The notes under the pieces are model-generated. The model was not told where the DNA came from. It did not search any database and saw only the letters and a program-made list of their open reading frames with translations. A stretch of 64,000 bases of DNA from Oscillospiraceae bacterium (lineage in GTDB: Bacteria; Bacillota; Clostridia; Oscillospirales; Acutalibacteraceae): the NCBI GenBank assembly GCA_015066515.1, contig SVOH01000009.1, positions 1-64,000 on the forward strand. Reading direction: 5' to 3'. Below are positions 48,998-58,129 of this stretch, piece by piece; positions within the stretch are counted from its first letter, which is position 1; each line of letters opens with the position of its first letter. Both the position numbers and the translations under genes were made by a program.

Positions 48998-49228
48998 TTA
49001 GTGAGCCTTGCGCCACTCGTCAGCCTTTTCGGCAGACATTCTCTTGATGTTTTCCTCAGGGTAAATAGAGTCAACACCGCCATTTACATAAAGAAAATAT
49101 TTTCCGCTTTCGGTTACGTAAAGGCTTTCTTCATAACCGTCGGTGTCACCAAATGCGCCGTATGTATGCTTTTTAATAAGCGCTGCGGTTTCGGTATCGT
49201 ATTCTACCTTGCAAATAATCTTTTTCAT
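48998..49228 (-). CDS. Small conserved-type protein, function unknown
   Basis: The 76-aa protein begins MKKIICKVEYDTETAALIKK and has a tyrosine-rich middle (ESLYVTESGKYFLYVNGG) and a charged C-terminal helix (SAEKADEWRKAH). It has no signal peptide or membrane helix. The pattern K-x-YDTETA followed by E-(S/T)-LY-x-(T/K)-x-(S/T)-G-x-(F/Y)-FLY is shared with small proteins common in Clostridia, often on mobile elements, with no known function. It has its own SigA promoter (49259-49287) and terminator (48955-48984), so it is a single-gene unit. Confidence 0.8.
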   Translation of the reverse strand: MKKIICKVEYDTETAALIKKHTYGAFGDTDGYEESLYVTESGKYFLYVNGGVDSIYPEENIKRMSAEKADEWRKAH

Positions 49229-49258
49229 TTACTTTCTCCTTTATTTTTGTCGTGTAAT

Positions 49259-49287
49259 ATTATATATTGCAATAAAGATAATTTCAA
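49259..49287 (-). promoter_or_regulatory. SigA promoter of the 76-aa gene
   Basis: TTGAAA (49282-49287), a 17-nt spacer and TATAAT (49259-49264). The -35 box overlaps the stop codon region of the methyltransferase gene. Confidence 0.75.
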
Positions 49288-50036
49288 GTTTTTTTAAAAA
49301 CAAATAAATATTCGTGAGCAATAAGTAAAAAATTATATTTTATACTATTTGTTTTCCAGTAACCTGTAGCTTTACAATTATGCTGTTCTTTTATGATAAG
49401 TTCTTTTAATTTAAATCCTGCGTCTTCAAAGATCCGCATAACGTCAAATGACATTGGTATCATATGACCTTTTTGGCGAGTATCGCCCATAAGAATAGCG
49501 CAAAACTTATCTTTTTTAAGAACGCGGTAACTTTCACTTGCTACCTTTTTCATTTCCTCTAAAAAATCTTTAACTTTTAGTAGAGATAAATCTTCGGGTA
49601 TATCTTCGCTATAATTGATTATGTCGGCATAGGGTGGATGAGTGCATATTAAGTCAATGCTATCATTAGGTACAAAATCTAAATTTCGTGCATCGCCTTT
49701 ATGGATATAAACCTTGCCGTTTGCACCTTCATGTTCAAAATTAGTCTTATCTTTACATCGTTCAAGGGCAACGTCATTTACATCAACGCCGATTATATCT
49801 CTATTAAGCAACTTTGCCTCTACAAGTGTTGTTCCGCCACCAGCAAATTGATCAAGAATTAAATCCCCCTCATTAGAATAGCGCAGAATAATATTCCTTG
49901 GGATATATGGTGACCAATTTCCACGCCATTTTGCATCGTGAGTAGCCCAATCACCACGTTTTGGAAAAGACCAGTGCGTTGTCATTTCCAGTTCAAAATC
50001 TTCGGGTTCCCATTTTGTAATCTTTTTATTAGGCAT
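49284..50036 (-). CDS. DNA methyltransferase M2 of a restriction-modification system
   Basis: The 250-aa protein has the AdoMet-binding motif I (LDQFAGGGTT, F64-T70) ahead of the catalytic motif IV (T132-H-P134-P-Y136). This fits the N6-adenine/N4-cytosine DNA methylase family PF01555. The N-terminal WSFPKRGDWATHDAKWRGNW segment and FKLKELIIKEQHNC near the C-terminus are typical of one subgroup found beside restriction genes. It would methylate the site cut by the nuclease encoded upstream; TAATG overlap couples the two. The target sequence cannot be deduced. Confidence 0.82.
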   Translation of the reverse strand: MPNKKITKWEPEDFELEMTTHWSFPKRGDWATHDAKWRGNWSPYIPRNIILRYSNEGDLILDQFAGGGTTLVEAKLLNRDIIGVDVNDVALERCKDKTNFEHEGANGKVYIHKGDARNLDFVPNDSIDLICTHPPYADIINYSEDIPEDLSLLKVKDFLEEMKKVASESYRVLKKDKFCAILMGDTRQKGHMIPMSFDVMRIFEDAGFKLKELIIKEQHNCKATGYWKTNSIKYNFLLIAHEYLFVFKKT

Positions 50037-50575
50037 TATACAGTTTCCTCTTTTTCATCAGGAACAGGTAATCCCAATTTTGAAAGCGGAATATAACCGA
50101 AGTAATACTGACATCTTACACTTATTATATAGTCTAATACATCCTTATATTTGGGATCTCTAAACCAATCATCCAATATATAAATGTATTCAACATCTAT
50201 ATTTGCAGGTGCCAAAAGTTTCTGATACTGTTTTCTTTTAAAATCGCACGTTTGTAATTTTTCATCAACCGAACCCGCTACCTGTTGGTGTTTACATTCA
50301 ATAACATATAGTGTATTTTTTACAATTACATATATACTATCGTCGGGAAATAATCGTTTAGAAATAATTTTCTCCCACTCAATTCCAATCTCTTTCAAGA
50401 AGGTATAAAAAGCGTGCTTTTTAAAAATACGCCCCACTTGGGTGCCTTTGTAATAAACTTTTCCGTCAGTTACTGAATAACCGTCCTGTTTTGCCAAAAA
50501 AGTTGCCAAGTCAGTTTTGCCTTCAAAAATTAGACCTGTTTTTGTGTTGCCGCCGCCTTTGCCACCTTTTATCAT
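50036..50575 (-). CDS. Probable type II restriction endonuclease, PD-(D/E)xK
   Basis: The 179-aa protein starts MIKGGKGGGNTKTGLIFEGK, a Gly-rich opening followed by an (F/L)E acid seen in several type II nucleases. The candidate active site is P77-D78-D79 with E93-C94-K95 (LFPDDS, then a beta hairpin, then VIECK), the PD-(D/E)xK arrangement. It lies between two DNA methyltransferase genes, 12 nt after M1 and overlapping M2 by 1 nt, which supports the assignment. Restriction enzymes diverge fast, so the recognition site is unknown. Confidence 0.72.
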   Translation of the reverse strand: MIKGGKGGGNTKTGLIFEGKTDLATFLAKQDGYSVTDGKVYYKGTQVGRIFKKHAFYTFLKEIGIEWEKIISKRLFPDDSIYVIVKNTLYVIECKHQQVAGSVDEKLQTCDFKRKQYQKLLAPANIDVEYIYILDDWFRDPKYKDVLDYIISVRCQYYFGYIPLSKLGLPVPDEKEETV

Positions 50576-50587
50576 TTTTATTCCTCC

Positions 50588-51658
50588 TTAAAAATTACTA
50601 ATAAGTAATTCTTTAATTTTTCCTCTTGAAGCACCCTTGCTGTTAATCATTCGATTTGCTTCTACGCGATTTATATTATGCTTCGAGTAAATGTCATCAA
50701 AGAAATTATCTTCCGAATTCGTGTTTTTGGGATCGGAGTTACTAATAACTATTTTTGCACCCTTTTTGTCCATCAAATCAACAAACTTTGCAAGCTCAAT
50801 TTGTTCTGCATCATTAAAAAGATTTTCGGTATATGCCGTAAAACCAGATGTTTCGGTAATTGGTCTATAAGGCGGATCAAAATAAACGAAAGTTTTCTCG
50901 TCTATAAAATCTGCCGCTTCTCTATAATCGCCGCATACTATTGTAACATCCTGCAACTTTTCTGAAACCAAACGCAGATTTTCTTCATCACAAATCAATG
51001 GATTTTTATACGCCCCCATAGGTACATTGAAAAACCCTTTTTTATTAACACGATATAAGCCATTAAAGCACGTTTTATTCAAAAATATCATTAAAGCCGC
51101 TTTTTCAATGTTCGCATTTATATCGCCATTAACTTTCAAATAATTGAATCTATCTCGTTTTTTTGAGTAATAAGATTTTCGATTTTCTGCATCTAACGGA
51201 AGAAAGTCATTTTGTAATGTATAAAGCGTTTCAATTAAGTAATCGACATTATCACGAATTACCATATATGTATTGATAAGTTCTACGTTGATATCGCTAA
51301 TATAAATTTCTTTTAAATCATATTTACCGAGTATATCAAATAAAACTGCGCCACCGCCAACAAAAGGCTCGGCATATTTTGTTACACCGTTATTAAACGG
51401 ATAATATTTTTGAATTTCGTGAAGCAGTTGACCTTTTCCTCCAGCCCATTTAAAAAACGGTTTAACAGATTTTTCTGCAGTTGTATTATATCGTAAACTT
51501 CTTGCATCTTCAGGCTTTTTAGCGTCAATAGGAATTATCCACATATTTCCAAGAGTTGCAACGTTTGTTATACGGTTTTCTTTGCATAACGTTAAAACTC
51601 GTCTATGTGATATATTCCATTTTTCAGCAGCTTCGCTTGCAGTCATATACGCCAACAT
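50588..51658 (-). CDS. HTH-fused D12-class DNA adenine methyltransferase M1
   Basis: The 356-aa protein has two parts. Residues about 1-55 form a helix-turn-helix domain (MTASEAAEKWNISHRRVLTL, then WIIPIDAKKPEDAR). Residues about 65-356 are a D12/Dam-class N6-adenine methylase with motif I (FFKWAGGKGQLL), FLNKTCFNGLYRVNKKG, and motif IV D261-P-P-Y264. M.DpnII-like enzymes of this class usually methylate GATC. Start: ATG at 51658 with AAGGA 10 nt upstream. It is first in the operon, and an inverted repeat sits inside its promoter, so the HTH part may autoregulate the system. Confidence 0.87.
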   Translation of the reverse strand: MLAYMTASEAAEKWNISHRRVLTLCKENRITNVATLGNMWIIPIDAKKPEDARSLRYNTTAEKSVKPFFKWAGGKGQLLHEIQKYYPFNNGVTKYAEPFVGGGAVLFDILGKYDLKEIYISDINVELINTYMVIRDNVDYLIETLYTLQNDFLPLDAENRKSYYSKKRDRFNYLKVNGDINANIEKAALMIFLNKTCFNGLYRVNKKGFFNVPMGAYKNPLICDEENLRLVSEKLQDVTIVCGDYREAADFIDEKTFVYFDPPYRPITETSGFTAYTENLFNDAEQIELAKFVDLMDKKGAKIVISNSDPKNTNSEDNFFDDIYSKHNINRVEANRMINSKGASRGKIKELLISNF

Positions 51659-51682
51659 TCAAATCACATCCTTATATGTATG

Positions 51683-51711
51683 ATTATATTCCAAAACTGG
51701 AACAAATGCAA
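51683..51711 (-). promoter_or_regulatory. Promoter of the R-M operon with embedded inverted repeat
   Basis: TTGCAT (51706-51711), a 17-nt spacer and TATAAT (51683-51688). The spacer contains TTCCA (51689-51693) and TGGAA (51698-51702) around a 4-nt centre, a candidate operator that a bound protein would block. Confidence 0.7.
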
Positions 51712-51720
51712 TACCAATTT

Positions 51721-51752
51721 AAAATTCCCAAAGAAAATCCTTTGGGAATTTT
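51721..51752 (-). terminator. Terminator after GH38 gene
   Basis: Arms AAAATTCCCAAAG (51721-51733) and CTTTGGGAATTTT (51740-51752) with a 6-nt loop lie 5 nt past the stop. A and T tracts on both sides. Confidence 0.88.
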
Positions 51753-51757
51753 TGTGT

Positions 51758-54700
51758 TTATTTTATAAATTTAAGTGTAACTATCTCAAAATTCGACACG
51801 GGAACGGTGACCTTGTTGCCGTCGAATTTAAGCTCCTCTATTTCGTTTTCCATAAGATCGCACAGATATGCCGCCTTAAAGCCATCTGCTACGGTGATGG
51901 TAGCGTTTGCACGACGGTTAAATGCGTCGTACATACGAACTATCATACCATCGTCTGCCTCTGCCTTTTTAACCGTTTCAACAATAACGTTTGGCTTGTT
52001 GCAAGAAACGAGTGAGAACTCGTCGGCAAGTGTGCCGCTGTTTGCCTTGACCTCAGTTACGGTAAATGGCTGATTTAACGCATATGCTTCGTTTATAAGA
52101 CCTGCTTCGCGGAAATCGCCCTCGTAAGCCATAATTGAATAGGTAAGCTTATGCTCGCCCTGATCGGCCTCGGCATTGGGGTACTGGCTGCATTTAAGTA
52201 CGGTAAGCTTCATTGTGCTACCCTCGGTATTAAAACCGTACTTACAATCGTTAAGCAGTCCCACACCATAACCGTTTTCGGCTACAGTCATCCACTTGTG
52301 AGCGCAAACTTCAAATTTCGCAGCATCCCAACTTGTGTTAGTGTGTGTTGGTCTCTCAATATGACCAAACTGTGTTTCATAAGTTGCAGTATTGGTATGC
52401 ACGTCAACCGGGAAAGCAACCTTTAACACCTGATGATGCTCGTGCCAGTCGAGTGTTGTATCAAAATCAATACGGTTTGTATCAGAATATAGCCATATAT
52501 GCTGACAAATTGAAGAGTCAAGATAGCGCTTTTCAACCTTAAAGCCTGCACGTGAGCCATCGGTAACAGGTGTAATGTCAGCCGTATCATCGAGCACCCA
52601 TTTCTTTTGCTTGTAGTAATCGGTAAGCTCCCAGTTTTCATATACACGCGGTATATCCTCAAAGGCTTGAAACTCGTTACCGTATTCGCCACTCTTTAAC
52701 ACCTGACGGTCCGCCTTTTTGTCATAAAGTTCTACTATTCTACCCGCGTTATCGAGTGTCATCTTATAGAACTTGTTTTCGGCGGTAAGTCCGCCAACTT
52801 CAACATCGGTTGTATCCTTAAACTCTTTTACTACCTTGTAACCAAACGGTGCTACTGTATCGCAAAGTTCAACCGTTTTACCGTCAACTTGGGCCACACC
52901 CTTGCGGCTAAAGCCCGATGGGTTATACACAAGCACGCCACCGTCGGTAGTAATGCTTTTAGCGATAGTATTCATTTTTTCCTTAGTTACGCTGTCGGTA
53001 TATTCAAGTATTTCCCTATAATCAATATCGGTACCGTCATAAACCTCTTTGATAGATGAACCCGGTATAATATCATGAAACTGATTATGTAAAACACGAT
53101 TCCAATTATAATATAACCCGTTGGCATCATAATCGCTGCCAAGCATCAAACCAAGATATGAAAGTCCCTCTGCGCGTGAAAGTGCAAATTCGCTTATACG
53201 GTTAGCACGCTTGTTTTTTGCGATTGAAGTGTACGTGCCTCGATGAAATTCAAGATACAATTCGCCCACCCATTTTGGTGTACGCTTTAACTTTTTGCAG
53301 GCGGTGTCAAATTCCTCACGTTTTGTATCAAGATGTTCGAGTAATGTCGGTAATTTTGTGACAGGCATACCCGGAATTCCAAGCGACAAGCGTCGTTGAT
53401 TTTCGAGCATTTCTTTTGTGGGACCGCCGCCGCCATCACCAAAGCCATAGGTTGTAAGCGCGTGGTTAGAGTACTGCTTTTCAATAAATTTATTCCATGT
53501 GCCTTTGATTTCGCTTGGATTTAGTCGACCAACATAGGTAGTATATCTGTCTGGATTTATGCCCTTATAATCTTGCGCTGTAATAAAATTGGTAAAAATC
53601 TCACTTCCGTCAAGGCCCTCCCACATAAATGTGTCAACAGGCATTGTATTTGTCTCGTTCCAGGCAATTTTAGATGTTACAAAGTGACGTATGCCCGACT
53701 TGTTGAGTATTTGCGGTAATGCCGCAGAATACCCAAAAACATCGGGTAAAAACAGCACCTTACAATCAACGTTAAACTCATCTTTAAAGAATTTTTTACC
53801 CTGATAAATTTGGCGAATGAGGCTCTCGCCACTTGCAAGATTACAGTCCGCTTCAACATACATAGCGCCTTCAGGTTCCCAGCGGCCGTCGATTACGAGT
53901 TGTTTTAACTCCTTATACTTTTCGGGAGCCTCTTCCTTTAAATAGCGGTAAAGTTCAGGTTGAGAAAGCATAAACTTAAACTCAGGATACTTTTTCATAA
54001 GAGCCAGCACATTTGTAAAACTACGCTGAATTTTTTCTTTTGTTTGGGCACGTGTCCAAAGCCACTCGATGTCAATATGTGTATGCGCTATGCAGTCAAC
54101 GATAGGCTTGCCTTCTGTTGTACAAGCTTTTTCATAAAATTCCTGTTTTATGAAATCTATTGCCTCATTAACACTCTTTTTATACTCATTACTGCGTGGC
54201 TTTCTAAAGTCGATAATATTACAGGTCTGCTCTAGTATTGGCACAATAATCTCGTGCGCATCTTCGTTACTGTGATGCATCATAGCAACCTCATAAGGCA
54301 CACGAATATCGTAATAAAGCTGCTCGCTGTTTTCATCAAGCTCATAAAGTGCCATATTAAGCGGTACGCTGTTTTGATTTAGACCTACGTAAAAATAGTT
54401 GTGCATTACATATTCGGTGTCGGGCTGTAAATATATTTCGGTATGGTTGGTATCAACGCCCTGCACCATTTCACCATTTAAGTATATTAATCCTTGTGGA
54501 TTTGTAGCGTCCCACTGGCCCTCAAATCCGCTAGTACACTTAATGTAATAAGACGTATTTTCCTTTGCGGGTGGAGTTTTAAAGCTTGCACGCAACCAAT
54601 AGTGCGCGTCACGGCCACTCATTCGACTGTCGGCAGTAAAGGGCCGCCAATCGCAATCGGGCATAATATTATTAGTTTTGTAATCGCTTTTTATATACTC

Positions 54701-54787
54701 TACACCCTCAAGGTTATAAAGCTTAGTGTTAGCAATGCTGTTAAGTTTTTGGAAAGTAAGACGTATTTTTTCAGCAATAAAAGCCAT
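51758..54787 (-). CDS. Alpha-mannosidase, glycoside hydrolase family 38
   Basis: The 1009-aa length and order of domains fit GH38: an N-terminal beta extension (to about 225), a catalytic domain opening H235-T-H237-I-D239 in the zinc-binding HxHxD...WLW segment, the nucleophile Asp349 in LPDVFGYSAALPQ, and a second zinc-site region near NQFHDIIPGSS. C-terminal beta domains follow. There is no signal peptide, so it acts in the cytosol on imported alpha-mannosides. It lies 12 nt after the DUF6259 gene and close to two GH130 genes, consistent with breakdown of mannose-rich oligosaccharides such as N-glycan fragments or mannan. Confidence 0.94.
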   Translation of the reverse strand: MAFIAEKIRLTFQKLNSIANTKLYNLEGVEYIKSDYKTNNIMPDCDWRPFTADSRMSGRDAHYWLRASFKTPPAKENTSYYIKCTSGFEGQWDATNPQGLIYLNGEMVQGVDTNHTEIYLQPDTEYVMHNYFYVGLNQNSVPLNMALYELDENSEQLYYDIRVPYEVAMMHHSNEDAHEIIVPILEQTCNIIDFRKPRSNEYKKSVNEAIDFIKQEFYEKACTTEGKPIVDCIAHTHIDIEWLWTRAQTKEKIQRSFTNVLALMKKYPEFKFMLSQPELYRYLKEEAPEKYKELKQLVIDGRWEPEGAMYVEADCNLASGESLIRQIYQGKKFFKDEFNVDCKVLFLPDVFGYSAALPQILNKSGIRHFVTSKIAWNETNTMPVDTFMWEGLDGSEIFTNFITAQDYKGINPDRYTTYVGRLNPSEIKGTWNKFIEKQYSNHALTTYGFGDGGGGPTKEMLENQRRLSLGIPGMPVTKLPTLLEHLDTKREEFDTACKKLKRTPKWVGELYLEFHRGTYTSIAKNKRANRISEFALSRAEGLSYLGLMLGSDYDANGLYYNWNRVLHNQFHDIIPGSSIKEVYDGTDIDYREILEYTDSVTKEKMNTIAKSITTDGGVLVYNPSGFSRKGVAQVDGKTVELCDTVAPFGYKVVKEFKDTTDVEVGGLTAENKFYKMTLDNAGRIVELYDKKADRQVLKSGEYGNEFQAFEDIPRVYENWELTDYYKQKKWVLDDTADITPVTDGSRAGFKVEKRYLDSSICQHIWLYSDTNRIDFDTTLDWHEHHQVLKVAFPVDVHTNTATYETQFGHIERPTHTNTSWDAAKFEVCAHKWMTVAENGYGVGLLNDCKYGFNTEGSTMKLTVLKCSQYPNAEADQGEHKLTYSIMAYEGDFREAGLINEAYALNQPFTVTEVKANSGTLADEFSLVSCNKPNVIVETVKKAEADDGMIVRMYDAFNRRANATITVADGFKAAYLCDLMENEIEELKFDGNKVTVPVSNFEIVTLKFIK

Positions 54788-54799
54788 TTGTTTTCTCCT

Positions 54800-56941
54800 T
54801 TATTTAAAAAGAATCATTACTACGGAATTTCGGGGTACATTGATTGTGCAAACTTCGGCCGAAAGTGTTTTTATAACATTACCGTTTTGGTCCATCACTT
54901 CTGCGCCCTTTGTGTTGCTTAAATCAATAGTACAAACCTTATCCTGAAGACAGTAATTTGCCAAAAACTGCGCGTGTGTACCGTCGCTTGCCTTCCAAGC
55001 GGTTGTAAGCACGCACGGGTATTCGGTAAAGCGCTCGGCATTTGTTTTATACATTTTCACTGTGTCGCAGTCAACATAGTAAGGCTTTATCATCTCGCCA
55101 AATGTTAGATATTTTTTACCAATGCCACGCTTATATGAAGTAGCAGATTTTATAAAGCTTAAAACAGCCTCTTGGTCGGGCAGATAATCAAATTCGCGTT
55201 CGCCCCATGCCCAAGCAATTTTACCGTCTTCATTTATAACCAAAGTCATAAAGTCACCGGCAAGGAAGGAATGTGCCGCACGAAGCAGATAACTGTCAGG
55301 AGAACGGCGTTCGTCAAAAATATCTTGCGAGCAGACCGAATTGCCCGAAAAATTTTGTAAATATTTGTGATAAATGTACCCATAAAGCGGTATAAATTTA
55401 CCGACATAGCCGTTAAGATTAAAACGGTTATCGCTAAGATTCATATACGGTATGTAGCTTTCGGCGGCGGCAGATTCACAGCCTAAAAGCACGTTTTTAC
55501 CAACAGTAGCTTTCAGCTTAACCAAAAAATCGGTCATATGCTCAACCATCCATTTGCCCGGTACTGCAGGATGAGAGTGCTTATCACTAAAGCAAAAATA
55601 TGGTGTGCCACCGTGATTTTGGTCGAGAATTTGTATGTAATCAAGACCGCTTGATGCCATTTTACGAGCCTCGTCTAAAAGCACCCGCTTTGTAAAGTCC
55701 TCGGCTATACACATGTCATAACTCTTGCGTTGTGCCTGACAGGTTTTAGATATTATTTCGCCTGTGGGTGACGCACACATATGACGAGAAAGTCCCTTTT
55801 CGTCATATTCGTTTTGCATATTGTAATCATTAATATTACTTTGTAGGGTGTAGCTTATGCCGCTACAGTAAACGCCCAACATATAATTTCTTTTGTGCAG
55901 TTCGTTACAAAAATCGGCAAGCATTTTTTCTCCACCCAAAGGTGGCCATACATAAGGCGGAGCCCACGGGGCTGTGCTTTCCCAATGCATAAGCACCGCC
56001 ATAATACGACTGTCTGTCGCCTTACCTATTTTTTCAAGATAAGGCAGAGCGTTACTATAAGGAAAAAGTCGATTTGGGCCCGATGGATCCATATCGTGAA
56101 TACCTTGTACGGGATATGTTACAACAAGCGGCGAATCGGTATACCACTCCGGAAGGTCTTGGTTTTCTTCTATAGGTAAAAGATATTTGGGCAAATTTTC
56201 TTCAAACCACTCACGATACATTTGGGCTGCATTATACCAATCACCACAAAAGAAATCCATTACAAGATTATAGCCAAGATTAAATTGAGTAACGCCTTTT
56301 TCTATACCGGGATACAGCTTAAACTGCAACTTTATCGCATCGTCTAAAGGACCAAAATCTATACCCTTTACAGTTCTTTCGGTATCTTCCGCCGCAATAT
56401 AAATACCTGCGGTATCATCATAATAGCTTAAAAACTGACTTTGCACCACAGCGGGAAACATAGCGTATAAACCTTCGCTTGGATAATCGAGCGACCTAAA
56501 TTTATACGGGTAAAAGTTTTCTTTAAGCTTTATATCCTCAATAAGCATACCCTCGTTTGTATCTATTATAATATGGCCGTTACCGCCCGTGCTTACCAAA
56601 TCGTTTGGTACTGCAAGAGGGCAAAACGATACCCACTCAACATACATATTAGTATAATTTTGAAATGAAAAGGTTGCTTCTATTCTATTGCCAAAAACCA
56701 TTTTTATGTCAAAGGTTAAACTTTTAAATTCGTATTTAAGCTTTATATTATCGCCATTATCACAAAGTGTAATGTTTTGTGCTTGATCTGAATTTATTAT
56801 TTGTGTGTTGCCACCATCACGCAACTGAAAGACAAAAAGAGGCAATCGCTGCTTTATAAACTGCTTTCCCATACTTTTAAGTGACATTACAGCGCCCATC
56901 TTATCAAGTTGTAATTCATACTTTTGGTTTGAAAATTTCAT
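54800..56941 (-). CDS. DUF6259-type putative glycoside hydrolase
   Basis: The 713-aa protein has an N-terminal beta-sandwich (to about 230) and a TIM-barrel-like centre. That centre has RIMAVLMHWESTAPWAPPY, YMLGVYCSGISY, and acidic residues at strand ends (GLDYIQILDQNHGG, NVLLGCESAAAES), and a small C-terminal beta domain follows. The arrangement resembles the DUF6259 group, related by fold to GH36/GH101-like enzymes. No signal peptide. I read D in ILDQN and E in GCESAA as candidate catalytic residues, but this is a guess. It shares an operon with GH38 and has its own promoter at 56981-57009. Confidence 0.7.
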   Translation of the reverse strand: MKFSNQKYELQLDKMGAVMSLKSMGKQFIKQRLPLFVFQLRDGGNTQIINSDQAQNITLCDNGDNIKLKYEFKSLTFDIKMVFGNRIEATFSFQNYTNMYVEWVSFCPLAVPNDLVSTGGNGHIIIDTNEGMLIEDIKLKENFYPYKFRSLDYPSEGLYAMFPAVVQSQFLSYYDDTAGIYIAAEDTERTVKGIDFGPLDDAIKLQFKLYPGIEKGVTQFNLGYNLVMDFFCGDWYNAAQMYREWFEENLPKYLLPIEENQDLPEWYTDSPLVVTYPVQGIHDMDPSGPNRLFPYSNALPYLEKIGKATDSRIMAVLMHWESTAPWAPPYVWPPLGGEKMLADFCNELHKRNYMLGVYCSGISYTLQSNINDYNMQNEYDEKGLSRHMCASPTGEIISKTCQAQRKSYDMCIAEDFTKRVLLDEARKMASSGLDYIQILDQNHGGTPYFCFSDKHSHPAVPGKWMVEHMTDFLVKLKATVGKNVLLGCESAAAESYIPYMNLSDNRFNLNGYVGKFIPLYGYIYHKYLQNFSGNSVCSQDIFDERRSPDSYLLRAAHSFLAGDFMTLVINEDGKIAWAWGEREFDYLPDQEAVLSFIKSATSYKRGIGKKYLTFGEMIKPYYVDCDTVKMYKTNAERFTEYPCVLTTAWKASDGTHAQFLANYCLQDKVCTIDLSNTKGAEVMDQNGNVIKTLSAEVCTINVPRNSVVMILFK

Positions 56942-56980
56942 TTTTTAACGCCGCCTTTTATATGCGCTCAATTTAACCTT

Positions 56981-57009
56981 AATATACACCAAAACACAAT
57001 ATAATACAA
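56981..57009 (-). promoter_or_regulatory. SigA promoter of the DUF6259-GH38 operon
   Basis: TTGTAT (57004-57009), a 17-nt spacer ending TGGTG and TATATT (56981-56986), directly after the GH130 terminator. Confidence 0.65.
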
Positions 57010-57011
57010 GA

Positions 57012-57039
57012 AAAATCTCCCGTAAATTCGGGAGATTTT
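57012..57039 (-). terminator. Terminator after second GH130 gene
   Basis: Arms AAAATCTCCCG (57012-57022) and CGGGAGATTTT (57029-57039), followed by TTCTTG on the minus strand. Nearly the same stem occurs after the other GH130 gene. Confidence 0.85.
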
Positions 57040-57044
57040 AAAAT

Positions 57045-58034
57045 TTAAAGCGAATTTTCTTTTGTAAATTTAATAAGCTCGTCAACGGTTGTAAAGGCTA
57101 CGCCTACGTAAGTGTCAGCCGCACCGTAGTAAAGAGCTATTCTGCCTGTGTCGGCATCGCATAGAGTTGATACAGGGAACACAACGTTTGGCACGTCGCC
57201 TGCGCGCTCATATATTTCACGCGGTCCTAACACGTAATGCTTTGTGCGATAAAGCACCTTGGTAGGATCATCAAGGTCCAAAAGCGCTGCGCCCGCATAG
57301 TAACAAAGTCCATTACAGGTACCCTTTACGCCATGATAGATAAGAAGCCAACCTTCGTCAGTCTCAATAGGTGTGGGACCTCCGCCGATTTTTCCGCTTT
57401 GCCAACCGCCTGCCGGTGACATAACAAGGCGATGCTTGCCCCAATATGTAAGGTCGGGACTTTCGCTATAATAAATACTGCCGGCACCAAGTGTTCCATG
57501 ACCTGCTTCTGACGGACGTGAGAACATAACATATTTACCGTTTATCTTACGTGGAAACAACACACCGTTGCGGTTATATGGCAAAAACGCATTTTCCATA
57601 TGATAAAATTTTTCAAAATCGTCGGTATATGCCATACCGATTGTAGGATCCCAGTTAGCCATACCGGTACACCAAACGATATAGTATCTGCCATCGAGTT
57701 CGCAAACGCGCGGGTCGTAACCGTATTCGTAAGGAACACCGTCAATTTTATTTTCAAACTCAAGAGGTTCATCATTTATGTCCCAATGAATACCGTCCTT
57801 GCTCTTGCCAACGTGAAGTTTAGGCAACATATCGGTACGGTCGCAACGGAACACACCGCGAAATTCACCGTTAAATGTTATAACCGAGCTGTTAAATAAC
57901 GTATTTGCCTTTTTAATATCTTTGTATGAAAGTATTGGGTTTTCACTATATCTCCAAACAACCTCGTCACAATCGACAGGTTTGTCCTGCCAAGGCATAT
58001 TTGGGATTGATTTTCCGTTAATTACTTTTGCCAT
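57045..58034 (-). CDS. GH130 mannoside phosphorylase-like protein (second copy)
   Basis: The 329-aa five-bladed beta-propeller protein has the family landmarks: GVFRCDRTDMLP, the candidate acid D107 in YEYGYDPRV, NRNGVLFPRKI, GGGPTPIETDEGWLLIYHGV, and RAGDVPNVVFP. GH130 phosphorylases cleave beta-mannosides with phosphate to give mannose 1-phosphate. The length and the conserved Arg/Lys/His region fit the phosphorylase subgroups rather than the hydrolase one. No signal peptide: cytosolic. It is paralogous over its full length to the gene at 58130. It has its own promoter and terminator. Confidence 0.9.
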   Translation of the reverse strand: MAKVINGKSIPNMPWQDKPVDCDEVVWRYSENPILSYKDIKKANTLFNSSVITFNGEFRGVFRCDRTDMLPKLHVGKSKDGIHWDINDEPLEFENKIDGVPYEYGYDPRVCELDGRYYIVWCTGMANWDPTIGMAYTDDFEKFYHMENAFLPYNRNGVLFPRKINGKYVMFSRPSEAGHGTLGAGSIYYSESPDLTYWGKHRLVMSPAGGWQSGKIGGGPTPIETDEGWLLIYHGVKGTCNGLCYYAGAALLDLDDPTKVLYRTKHYVLGPREIYERAGDVPNVVFPVSTLCDADTGRIALYYGAADTYVGVAFTTVDELIKFTKENSL

Positions 58035-58066
58035 GGTTACATCTCCTTAAATACTTTATTGTCTTT

Positions 58067-58095
58067 ATTATACACAAAGGCATTACATTGCACAA
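58067..58095 (-). promoter_or_regulatory. SigA promoter of second GH130 gene
   Basis: TTGTGC (58090-58095), a 17-nt spacer ending TGTG (extended -10) and TATAAT (58067-58072), 33 nt upstream of the ATG. Confidence 0.7.
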
Positions 58096-58096
58096 G

Positions 58097-58126
58097 AAAA
58101 ATCTCCCAAAAAATCGGGAGATTTTT
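58097..58126 (-). terminator. Terminator after first GH130 gene
   Basis: Arms AAAAATCTCCC (58097-58107) and GGGAGATTTTT (58116-58126) with an 8-nt loop, followed by a short T-poor tail. The stem is nearly the same as that at 57012-57039. Confidence 0.85.
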
Positions 58127-58129
58127 AAT

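Noticed and set aside
49284-51658. Prophage or integrative element carrying the R-M genes
   Set aside because: No integrase, attachment repeat or phage gene was seen nearby.
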